A DNA stretch of 7,926 bases from Hyphomicrobiaceae bacterium (GTDB taxonomy: Bacteria > Pseudomonadota > Alphaproteobacteria > Rhizobiales > Hyphomicrobiaceae). Both the position numbers and the translations under genes were made by a program. The notes beneath the pieces were generated by a model, which did no database searches, was not told the origin of the DNA, and worked only from the letters and a program-made list of their open reading frames with translations. Positions 1-5,618 of this stretch are shown here, in pieces (the first letter of the stretch is position 1; each line of letters opens with the position of its first letter). The DNA is taken from positions 1-7,926 of the forward strand of contig JAFMSC010000180.1 of NCBI GenBank assembly GCA_017353825.1, in the 5' to 3' direction.

Positions 1-845
1 CGGGGCGGCAGATGGCGCGAGCCGTGCGCCCGCCGGCCGGTGCGCGCCTTGAGGAAGCGCTTGACGATCGCGTCCTCCAGCGAATGGAACGTCACCACGG
101 CAAGCCGCCCGCCGGGCAGCAGAACGCGCTCGGCCGCGGCGAGCCCCTCGGCCAACTCGCCCAGCTCGTCGTTCACGAAGATGCGCAGCGCTTGAAATGC
201 GCGCGTGGCCGGATGCCGGCCGCCAACCTTACCGCGGCCCAGCACCTGCTCCACCACCTGAACCAACGCCGATGTCCGCGTGATCGGCTGCTCGCGCCGG
301 CGCGCGACAATGGCGCGCGCGATGGCGCGCGAGCGGCGCTCCTCGCCCAGCTGGAACAGGATGTCGGCGATATCGGCTTCTGCCGCGGTGTTGACCACAT
401 CGGCCGCCGTGGGGCCGGCGCCTGACATGCGCATATCGAGCGGCCCGTCGACTTGGAACGAGAAGCCGCGTGCGGGATCGCCCAGCTGCATGGACGAAAC
501 GCCGATGTCGAGGACGACGCCGGCGGCGCGCGCGAAACCTGCCTCCCCGGCGAGGCGTTGCAACTCGCCGAATCGCCCCTCAGTGAGCGTCAGCCGCCCG
601 CCGCTGGCTTCGACCAGGGTGCGCCCGGCCGCCACTGCAGACGGGTCGCGGTCGATCGCGAGCACGCGCACGCCGGGCGCGGCATCGAGCAATGCCGCGC
701 TGTAGCCGCCCATCCCGAAGGTGGCGTCAATGAAGCCATCGCCCGCTTGTGGCGCGAGCGCCGCCAGCACCTCGGCAAGCAGCACGGGAACGTGGCGCGT
801 CCCCTTGCGGTCCCCCTCGGCCGATGGGGTGCCGCGCGCCATCAT
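1..845 (-). CDS. rsmH: RsmH (MraW), 16S rRNA (cytosine-1402-N4)-methyltransferase, 3' end cut by window edge
   Basis: RsmH methylates N4 of C1402 in 16S rRNA using S-adenosylmethionine and is the usual second gene of the dcw cluster. I translated 281 residues from the minus strand; E. coli RsmH is about 313, so roughly 30 C-terminal residues are missing. Family motifs are all present: the SAM-binding loop DATFGMGGYS (about residues 40-49), AIDRDPSA (63-70), LDIGVSSMQL (112-121), RGFSFQVDGPLDMRM (126-140), the RAFQALRIFVNDE helix (215-227) and LPGGRLAVVTFHSLED (243-258). The start ATG at 845-843 overlaps the mraZ stop as ATGA, with AGGAGGA about 8 nt upstream; a second ATG follows directly at 842. 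Coupling to mraZ is therefore likely. The product is cytoplasmic. ftsL and ftsI would be expected beyond the left edge, but this cannot be seen. The identification is very secure. Confidence 0.97.
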   Translation of the reverse strand, partial: MMARGTPSAEGDRKGTRHVPVLLAEVLAALAPQAGDGFIDATFGMGGYSAALLDAAPGVRVLAIDRDPSAVAAGRTLVEASGGRLTLTEGRFGELQRLAGEAGFARAAGVVLDIGVSSMQLGDPARGFSFQVDGPLDMRMSGAGPTAADVVNTAAEADIADILFQLGEERRSRAIARAIVARRREQPITRTSALVQVVEQVLGRGKVGGRHPATRAFQALRIFVNDELGELAEGLAAAERVLLPGGRLAVVTFHSLEDAIVKRFLKARTGRRAHGSRHLPP

Positions 846-1408
846 TCCCGTGCTCCTCCTTCGCCGCCCGGTCCGAGCTCATGGCTCGACTCATGGCTCG
901 ACTCATGGCCCGACCCTGGTCCCCGCTGGGGCCCAACCACAGGTGCCAGTTGGCGGCGCCCGGCGCCGAACAGATTGCGGTGCTGTCGGACTTTCTCGCG
1001 TGCGGCGGCGCGGCGAGCCTCGAAACGTGCGGGCTCCCACATCTGGAACTTCTGCCCGAGCCCAACGAAAGCGACGTGGGTCGAAAGGCCGGCGTGGGCG
1101 CGAAGCGCTTCAGGAAGCACGATGCGCCCATCCTGATCGATGGCGAGCGTGTGGACGTCGCCGTAAAGCGCGACAGACAGCTCATCCCGCTCGTCCGAAT
1201 AATCCGGCAGGCCATCGAGAAGCCTGTCGATGTTGCCCGCGAGCGTTTGGCCGCCAGCATCAAGTGCTGGAGCGTCAAGCGAGGGGTAGCAGTAGACGGC
1301 GCCTCCGGCATAGCCGTCGCGCTCCAGGATGGCGCGAAAGGAGGCCGGCACCGACACCCGCCCCTTGGCGTCGATCTTGTTGATGAATGTGGAAACAAAG
1401 CGGTCCAT
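842..1408 (-). CDS. mraZ: MraZ, dcw-cluster transcriptional regulator with a C-terminal extension
   Basis: MraZ is a DNA-binding regulator with two SpoVT-AbrB folds; in E. coli it represses its own dcw promoter. The 188-residue product opens with MDRFVSTFINKIDAKGRVSV, the family's usual N-terminus. The first domain spans about residues 5-50 (DAKGRVSVPASFR at 13-25). The second is centred on IDQDGRIVLPEALR (90-103), followed by VGLGQKFQMWEP (115-126). The core ends near residue 147. The remaining 40 or so residues are a Gly/Ser/His/Glu-rich tail, longer than in the 152-residue E. coli protein, and include a SSHE repeat encoded by a 12-bp tandem repeat. The ribosome binding site is weak. The stop overlaps the rsmH start as ATGA. 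A TGGG-box array lies 107-160 bp upstream, implying autoregulation. Identity is very secure; what the tail does is unknown. Confidence 0.96.
   Translation of the reverse strand: MDRFVSTFINKIDAKGRVSVPASFRAILERDGYAGGAVYCYPSLDAPALDAGGQTLAGNIDRLLDGLPDYSDERDELSVALYGDVHTLAIDQDGRIVLPEALRAHAGLSTHVAFVGLGQKFQMWEPARFEARRAAAREKVRQHRNLFGAGRRQLAPVVGPQRGPGSGHESSHESSHELGPGGEGGARE
878..913. repeat. 12-bp tandem repeat, three copies, inside mraZ
   Basis: Three adjacent 12-bp units read CTCATGGCTCGA at 878-889 and 890-901, and CTCATGGCCCGA at 902-913 (one mismatch). In the mraZ frame each unit is exactly four codons and gives the SSHE repeat in the C-terminal tail. Copy number could change by slippage without breaking the frame. 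Confidence 0.9.
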
Positions 1409-1514
1409 CCCCGTTGCTCGAGCCTCGCCCCGACGCCGAACCTACGCTTTGCTTCCTCGTCCCCAAACGCGCCGATGCCGTCCGCTGCCCCCACGAGCGG
1501 ACTCGACGGCCGGC

Positions 1515-1568
1515 TGGATTACGCTGGGTCTCGATGGGATCGCATGGGTCTGTATGGGAGTCAATGGG
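1515..1568 (+). promoter_or_regulatory. MraZ operator: array of TGGG boxes at 10-bp period
   Basis: On the plus strand TGGG occurs at 1525, 1535, 1545, 1555 and 1565, exactly 10 bp apart, with a degenerate TGGA at 1515 in the same phase. E. coli MraZ is known to bind direct TGGGN repeats separated by 5-nt spacers, which is the same 10-bp period, so this is very probably the MraZ site controlling mraZ-rsmH. The boxes read TGGG on the strand opposite to mraZ transcription. A -35-like TTGACT (minus strand, 1564-1559) lies inside the array, which would suit repression, but no good -10 element follows it at the right distance, so I do not call the promoter separately. The bound protein is inferred, not shown. 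Confidence 0.82.
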
Positions 1569-1773
1569 CCAGACCCGAGGAGTGATCGGACAGCTGTGGA
1601 GACCGGTAACGAGCGGGCGGCTGCGGCCCAACGGCCACGCCTTGGCTCCGATTGATTCGCGGTCTGACGGCTTGCGGGTACAGCCGCGACGGTTCCCAAG
1701 CCGCGCGTCCCAAGGCGGCCTGCCGAGTGCGTTGCGGCAAGCGAGCAGCCTCGCAGCGGCGGGCCGCCCGGCT

Positions 1774-1797
1774 GCAGGTGTCAGCCGCAGGTGTCAG
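1774..1797. repeat. Direct repeat of an 11-bp motif, two copies
   Basis: GCAGGTGTCAG occurs at 1774-1784 and again at 1787-1797, perfectly conserved with a 13-bp period. It could be a small duplication or a regulator's direct-repeat site; nothing in the sequence decides between these. Confidence 0.6.
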
Positions 1798-1829
1798 GGG
1801 AGGTTTGGGTGTGTTGAGGGTTGTTTTCG

Positions 1830-1881
1830 CAAGCGGGCTGGTTGCGCTTGTTCAGTCTTGCACGGGGCGCGTGCGTGCAAG
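1830..1881. repeat. Two tandem hairpin-forming inverted repeats
   Basis: The first hairpin has 6-bp arms CAAGCG (1830-1835) and CGCTTG (1845-1850). The second has 8-bp arms CTTGCACG (1857-1864) and CGTGCAAG (1874-1881). Both have 9-nt loops. Neither is followed by a T run on either strand, so they do not look like standard intrinsic terminators. They could be part of a structured RNA or the end of a degraded mobile element; no evidence settles this. Confidence 0.5.
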
Positions 1882-2233
1882 CCGAGGACATCAAGCCCAG
1901 GAGATTCAGAAGATCAAGATCGCCCACGTGGTCGAGACCGGACAAGCAATCCAAGCCCGACATGGGTCGCACCCTCCGTGCTGGCCGAGGCTGGGCGACG
2001 ACGACGGGTTCGACGCTGGCCGTGGGCCCCATGATCTCCGGGGGATGCTGGCGATGCTTGCCCATGGCGAGAGAGGTCCTGCCGGTCGAGCCGCCGGTGG
2101 CCTCGTCCATCACAGGCTCCAACTGGAACCCCTACATCTTCCGTCGGGGCCGCAATTCCTTTTGGGATGCGCAGGATAGGAGTGTCCAACGCCGTGGCCT
2201 CGACAAGCCCGGCGTGATGATCGCCACCGGCGG

Positions 2234-2256
2234 GGTCAAGCGCCGAGTGCCTGACC
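2234..2256 (-). terminator. Hairpin abutting the denD stop codon, possible terminator
   Basis: Read on the minus strand, the 23 nt immediately after the denD TAA begin GGTCAGGC and end GCGCTTGACC. They can form an 8-pair stem (one G-T wobble) with a 7-nt loop. No U tract follows; the next bases are GC-rich. It could stop transcription of otnI-denD weakly or protect the mRNA 3' end. Being directly at the stop codon supports a role, but terminator function is inference. Confidence 0.4.
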
Positions 2257-3231
2257 TTATTCGATCCGCCCGCCCAGCTCGTCCTCCACGTGGATGCGCA
2301 CGATTTCCTCGAAACTGCCATCGGGCCTGAAGCCGAGCGCCAGGGCGCGGCGGGCGTCGAAGGCGCGCGGCCAGCCGGCCACGATCTTTTCCACGAACGG
2401 GTCGGGCTCGCGCCGGATGCGGGCGGCGACCTTGTCGCCCGCCACCTTCCTGAGCGCGCCGATCTGCTCGGCCACCGTCACGGCGAGGCCTGGCATGGTC
2501 AGCGCCCGGCGCGGACCCACGGCAGCGGTGTCGAGCGTGGCCGCGTGGCGCATGAACTCCACCGCGGCGCGCGGCGAGGCGTGCCAGTGCATCACACTGT
2601 CGGCCACCGGCAGCACCGCCTCCTTGCCTGCCAGGGGCTCGCGGATGATGTTGGAGAAGAACCCCGACGCGGCCTTGTTGGGCGCGCCCGGGCGCACGCA
2701 GATGGTGGGCAGACGCAGGCTGACCCCGTCGAGGAAGCCCTTGCGCGTGTAGTCGGATACCAAGAGTTCGCAGATCGCCTTCTGCGTGCCGTACGAGGTG
2801 AGCGGGGTGGAGAAGAACTCGTCGCCGATGGCCTCCGGAAACGGCGCGCCGAACACGGCGATGGAACTGGCGAACACGAGGCGCGGCACGTAGCCAGCTT
2901 GGCGCACCGCCTCGAGCAGGGCGCGCGTGCCATCGAGGTTGATGCGGTAGCCCTTGTCGAAGTCCTGTTCCGCCTCGCCGGAGACGATGGCCGCCAGGTG
3001 GAAGATGATGTGGGGCCGGTCCGCGACCAGCCTGGCGGCCTCGCCCGGTGCCGGCAGGTCGCCGGTGCGCAGACGCACTGGCACCCTCGCCCCAGCCAGC
3101 ACCGCCCCTTCCACCACGTCGTAGAGCGTCAGGCCCGTGATCGCCTGCTCGCCCAGCCTGCCGTCGCGCGCCAGCCGCTCCGCCAGCTTGCGGCCGATCA
3201 TGCCAGCCCCGCCGATGATGAGGATGTTCAT
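2257..3231 (-). CDS. denD: D-erythronate dehydrogenase (DenD-type, NAD-dependent epimerase/dehydratase family)
   Basis: DenD enzymes oxidise D-erythronate to 2-oxo-tetronate with NAD+, the entry step to tetronate catabolism that ends in dihydroxyacetone phosphate. The 324-residue protein is an extended short-chain dehydrogenase. It has a Rossmann GGAGMIG at 7-13, TGDL at 57-60, HLAAIVSGEAEQDFDKG (78-94), catalytic FASSIAVFG (120-128), Tyr147/Lys151 in YGTQK, and RLPTICVRPGAPNKAASGFF (173-192). The last of these is typical of the DenD group rather than of sugar-nucleotide epimerases. Length fits the family. The ATG at 3231-3229 overlaps the otnI stop as ATGA, and a GGGAGA lies upstream, so translation is probably coupled. 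The next enzyme of the pathway is encoded directly upstream, which strongly supports the assignment. Exact substrate (D-erythronate or a related acid) is inferred from family and context. Confidence 0.9.
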   Translation of the reverse strand: MNILIIGGAGMIGRKLAERLARDGRLGEQAITGLTLYDVVEGAVLAGARVPVRLRTGDLPAPGEAARLVADRPHIIFHLAAIVSGEAEQDFDKGYRINLDGTRALLEAVRQAGYVPRLVFASSIAVFGAPFPEAIGDEFFSTPLTSYGTQKAICELLVSDYTRKGFLDGVSLRLPTICVRPGAPNKAASGFFSNIIREPLAGKEAVLPVADSVMHWHASPRAAVEFMRHAATLDTAAVGPRRALTMPGLAVTVAEQIGALRKVAGDKVAARIRREPDPFVEKIVAGWPRAFDARRALALGFRPDGSFEEIVRIHVEDELGGRIE

Positions 3232-4145
3232 GGGCGTCTCCCGTTCTTATGATCTCCGCGGCTTGCCTGCACCGGCGAGGCCGCTGTCCCCGGCTTCCAG
3301 CCATCCACGAATGCCAGAGTGTGCGGTTCGATGGATCCCGGCGACAAGCGCGGGGATGCCGGGCTCGCGTCTCCGAGTGTCACCCCGCACGCATCGACCC
3401 ACATCAACCCGGCAATCGTGCCCTTGCGGGGGCGATACTCGCAGCCCACCCAGCCGGCAAAGCCGGTGGCGTCGATGCGGCGGAACAGATAGGGGAAGTT
3501 GAGCTCGCCGTCATCCGGCTCGCCGCGGTCGGGCGGGCTCGCGATCTGGTAGTGGCCGGCGAGCGGCGCGAACTCTGCGATGGCCGTGGCCACGTCGCCT
3601 TCCTCGATCTGGCGGTGGTAGAGGTCGAACTGCAGCCACAAATTTGGTGCGCCCACCTCGTGGATGATGGCGCGCGCCTCGTGCGTCTTGGTGAGGAAAT
3701 AGCCGGGGATGTCGCGCCGGTTGATTGGCTCGATCTGCACTTCGATGCCTTCGGTGGCCGCCGCCTGCGCTGCGCGCCGCAAATTGGCGACGTAGGTGGC
3801 GCGCTGCGCCCCATGATGCAACAGCCCGGCCAATACGTGGATGCGCCGCCCCCCGGTCGCCTCGGCATAGCGCCGCGCCTTTTCGAACGCGGCCCAGAAG
3901 TCCTGCTCCCGCCCCGTCAGCGCTGCCAGCCCGCGCTCGCCCGCCGCCTCGTTGCCCGCTGGCATGTTGAACAGCGCCAGGGTCAGTCCGTTGGCTTTGA
4001 GCCGCGCCGCCACCTCCTCCGCCGAGGCCGCGTAGAGGTTGGTAAACTCCACCGCGGTAAAGCCCGCCTTGGCTGCCGCATCGAAGCGCTCGAGCAGCGG
4101 CAGCTCGGTGAACAGGAAGTTCAGGTTGGCGGCAAAGCGTGGCAT
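3228..4145 (-). CDS. otnI: 2-oxo-tetronate isomerase (OtnI, hydroxypyruvate isomerase family) with an aberrant C-terminal tail
   Basis: OtnI interconverts 2-oxo- and 3-oxo-tetronate, the step after DenD. The sequence is a xylose-isomerase-like TIM barrel opening MPRFAANLNFLFTELPLLER. Likely metal or catalytic residues of the Hyi/OtnI family are visible: Glu139 in IEPIN, Asp174 in QFDLYH, His198-Gln200 in GHYQIA and Glu236 in CEYRP. Family members usually end near residue 255-260, just after the 'GTIAGLMWV' segment (242-250). Here the frame continues to residue 305 with about 52 extra Pro/Ser/Gly-rich residues, apparently encoded by an inserted dispersed repeat. The ATG at 4145 has GAGGAGA about 5 nt upstream. 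It overlaps denD by ATGA. A plain alternative is a general hydroxypyruvate isomerase, but the denD partner favours OtnI. Kinase and decarboxylase genes of the pathway are not in the window. Confidence 0.9.
   Translation of the reverse strand: MPRFAANLNFLFTELPLLERFDAAAKAGFTAVEFTNLYAASAEEVAARLKANGLTLALFNMPAGNEAAGERGLAALTGREQDFWAAFEKARRYAEATGGRRIHVLAGLLHHGAQRATYVANLRRAAQAAATEGIEVQIEPINRRDIPGYFLTKTHEARAIIHEVGAPNLWLQFDLYHRQIEEGDVATAIAEFAPLAGHYQIASPPDRGEPDDGELNFPYLFRRIDATGFAGWVGCEYRPRKGTIAGLMWVDACGVTLGDASPASPRLSPGSIEPHTLAFVDGWKPGTAASPVQASRGDHKNGRRP
3280..3385. repeat. Probable dispersed palindromic repeat (alphaproteobacterial 'WIPATSAGM' type) inside the 3' end of otnI
   Basis: The plus strand holds inverted arms CCCGGC (3337-3342) and GCCGGG (3358-3363) within the familiar repeat wording ATGGATCCCGGCGACAAGCG. 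One plus-strand frame translates this as RWIPATSAGMPGSR, a hallmark of a dispersed intergenic repeat that I recall being often mis-annotated as protein in alphaproteobacterial genomes. The flanking text at about 3285-3320 also has an intergenic style. The boundaries given are approximate. That it is a member of a repeat family rests on recalled resemblance, since only one copy is in the window. Confidence 0.6.
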
Positions 4146-4530
4146 CGCATCTCCTCGGGGCCGGCCTGCACGATGACAGAATCACATTGCGCCGCCTCGC
4201 CAAAGTGATTTCGCGCTGTCGCCCGACGCGGTCTTTACCGCCAGCCTAGGCTTCGCGCCCTGGCCGGAGCACTCGCCGCGAAAAGAGGCAGGAGTCGCGG
4301 AGCGCCCCGACCGAGGGGGGTGCATCTTAGGCAACGCGATGAGACCTTGCGCGAGCCGGCCAGACGATGGTCTGGGGCGATGGCGCTGCATTGGGCAAGC
4401 GCGGCCAACTTGTCCTCAGCGGTGTCGCAGGTATGGGATTGCGGCTCGGTTCTGTGGCCTCGGCAAGATAGGACGGAGGCTGCGGAAGCGGGAAGGTAAA
4501 CGCCGTTCCGCGGCCGCGAAGGGGGTTGGC
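4146..4530. other. Non-coding region upstream of otnI
   Basis: This 385-bp stretch has no credible ORF and should hold the otnI-denD promoter and the 3' end of the upstream transcript. Small perfect hairpins are visible: GCGGT/ACCGC arms at 4228-4232 and 4237-4241, and CCAGAC/GTCTGG arms with a 4-nt loop at 4360-4375. The second may end the transcript of the 129-residue gene, but no T run follows. A 10-bp palindrome, CGCGGCCGCG, sits at 4509-4518. I saw no convincing -35/-10 pair or regulator site. Confidence 0.5.
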
Positions 4531-4920
4531 CTAGCCCTTCTCCTTCAGGTCCTGCTTGATCCAGCGCAGGTACGCGTCCAGGTCGCGCCCTTCCGCCTCC
4601 TCACGTTCGGCGTCGCTGGCGGTAGCCGGCAGGCCGATCGCATGGGGCTCCTCGGCCCACGCCAGCACGTCCCTATCGTCGAGCTTCGCGGTGTTCACAT
4701 AATGGGCAAGGTCCGAAAGGCCCTTACCTTCATCGCAAAGCTTCATGACCGCCAGCTGAACGCGCGATCCCTCGGCGCCACCATTCTTGAGCGTGCCCAG
4801 GATGTCGGCTGGGTCGCTTCCCGGAAACACGGCGCGGACCTTGCGCAGCACTGTCCTCCTGGTCCAGTGCAGGCGCTTGTGCGCCACGTGTACTTCCCTC
4901 AATTCCCCTCTCAGCCTCAT
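4531..4920 (-). CDS. Conserved hypothetical protein (129 residues)
   Basis: I do not know the function. The style resembles small uncharacterised proteins that I recall from Bradyrhizobium and relatives. These carry an arginine-rich helix, then a 'VFPGSDPADIL' segment (31-41), then RVQLAVMKLCDEG (53-65) and a YVNTAKLDDRDVLAWAEEP stretch (74-92). The protein looks soluble, mostly helical and cytoplasmic; no signal peptide, membrane segment or metal motif is visible. The acidic C-terminus contains DAEREEAEGRDL. The start is uncertain. ATG at 4920 has GGAGA about 11 nt upstream, while a GTG at 4887 has GAGG about 9 nt upstream and would shorten it to 118 residues. Third-position GC bias and length support a real gene. 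A small ORF may overlap its start. Confidence 0.7.
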   Translation of the reverse strand: MRLRGELREVHVAHKRLHWTRRTVLRKVRAVFPGSDPADILGTLKNGGAEGSRVQLAVMKLCDEGKGLSDLAHYVNTAKLDDRDVLAWAEEPHAIGLPATASDAEREEAEGRDLDAYLRWIKQDLKEKG

Positions 4921-5018
4921 CGCAGGGTCGGTCTCCAGCCTGTGCCTGACCGCAGCCCGGCGCCCGGTGGCATGGTTTCAATGATTCGTTCGAGCTCAGG
5001 CGCGAGCCGCTTGGTCAT
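4917..5018 (-). CDS. Possible 33-residue small ORF coupled to the downstream hypothetical gene
   Basis: A minus-strand ORF from ATG 5018 to TGA 4919-4917 encodes a 33-residue peptide that begins MTKRLAPELERIIETMPPGA and ends GWRPTLR. It has AGAGGG 7 nt upstream, and its stop overlaps the next gene's ATG as ATGA. An in-frame ATG at 5045 would add nine residues. The overlap and ribosome binding site suggest a leader or coupled peptide. Alternatively it is a broken N-terminal part of the neighbour, or chance. No family is recognised. Confidence 0.3.
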   Translation of the reverse strand: MTKRLAPELERIIETMPPGAGLRSGTGWRPTLR

Positions 5019-5148
5019 GGGCTGGCCCTCTGCTGGTTGTGCCATAGGTGTCGTTGAGCCGATGCCGCGTGAAGCGAGCACACGAGCACAGCTGCCGGGC
5101 GAAGCGTTGTGAGGCGCACCATCCTGTGGGCTCCCGCGCAGTGGCAGG

Positions 5149-5500
5149 CTGCAGGTGCTTCATCATGTGCGTAACGGACCGGTCGGTCGGCCCGTCGATC
5201 CGCTCCACGGCATAGCCGTGGCGCCCGTACCAAGCGAGCAGTGTGCCGGTGTAGAGGCGCACGACGGATTATCGCGCTGGCGAGCGCGCTCCTCGGTGGC
5301 CGCGAGCAGGGCACGGCCCAGGCCGGTGCCTTGCGCGGTCGGACTGACGCAACGCTGCACGGGGAGAGATCGCCCCCGCACGGCTCCAGGCTCAGCACGC
5401 CGCGCAGGCTCGCGGCCTCCTCGGCTCGCCACACCTCCATGGCCTGAGCACGGCATCGTCGTCCGCCGTCAGCGGGATCGGCTCGACGCCCGAGTCGCGC
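5149..5500 (-). pseudogene. GNAT-family N-acetyltransferase remnant with several frameshifts
   Basis: Segments of one GNAT protein lie in successive minus-strand frames. They run GVEPIPLTADDDAV (to about 5448), MEVWRAEEAASLRGVLSLEP (5440 to about 5370), QRCVSPTAQGTGLGRALLAA (about 5354-5295, continuing to about 5262) and RLYTGTLLAWYGRHGYAVER (from 5259). Read together they give the acetyl-CoA-binding motif A (Q-G-T-G-L-G-R-A) and the usual 'LYxxxxxxWYxxxGY' end. Shifts are therefore needed near 5445, 5368 and 5262. Working copies acetylate small amines or proteins; this one can make no intact protein unless the sequence has errors. The 5' boundary is uncertain and the remnant may begin as far up as about 5600. 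Three shifts in 200 bp argue for decay rather than sequencing error. Confidence 0.7.
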
Positions 5501-5618
5501 CCGATTCGCGGCATGGGCGGCGCGCTGCAGCCCAAGCAAGGGTCGAGAACGTCGATCGCCCGTCTGAGCTCGAGGGCACCCGCGCAAAAGCATTGCCGAT
5601 CCTGCCCCTGACGCTCGC

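Larger units (their letters stand above)
1569..2233. other. Long gap between denD and the mraZ operator with no convincing gene
   Basis: No frame on either strand gives a recognisable protein. The stretch holds a duplicated 11-bp motif (1774-1797) and two hairpins in tandem (1830-1850 and 1857-1881). A minus-strand open frame spans about 2122-1781. In roughly its first 42 codons (2122 to about 1997) third positions are mostly G or C, as in real genes here, after which the bias fades. A TAG lies just upstream in the same frame (2134-2132). This could be a decayed gene remnant or chance. I looked for the conserved RNase P RNA motifs, because rnpB sits near mraZ in some alphaproteobacteria, and did not see them. 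Function unknown. Confidence 0.4.

Noticed and set aside
878..913. CRISPR-like array
   Set aside because: Units are only 12 bp, directly adjacent without spacers, and lie within the mraZ coding frame.
1536..1564. Sigma-70 promoter for mraZ with TTGACT as -35
   Set aside because: The -35 hexamer is fair, but the bases at 16-18 bp spacing (around GATCCC) do not resemble a -10 box.
749..1585. Plus-strand 278-codon frame across mraZ
   Set aside because: Shadow of mraZ; it even translates the MraZ operator repeats, which is not how a real gene would look.
1600..2250. RNase P RNA gene (rnpB) upstream of mraZ
   Set aside because: Considered because of gene order in some alphaproteobacteria, but the conserved 5' GAGGAAAGTCC-type motif and its partner are absent on both strands.
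2290..3252. Plus-strand 320-codon frame and a minus-strand 390-codon frame (2132-3304) over denD
   Set aside because: Both are shadows of denD; neither has recognisable domains, while the denD frame has a full Rossmann fold and catalytic residues.
3249..4208. Plus-strand 319-codon frame opposite otnI
   Set aside because: Antisense shadow of OtnI with no motifs.
4339..5112. Plus-strand 257-codon frame
   Set aside because: Antisense to the 129-residue gene, with low-complexity Arg-rich composition and no family resemblance.
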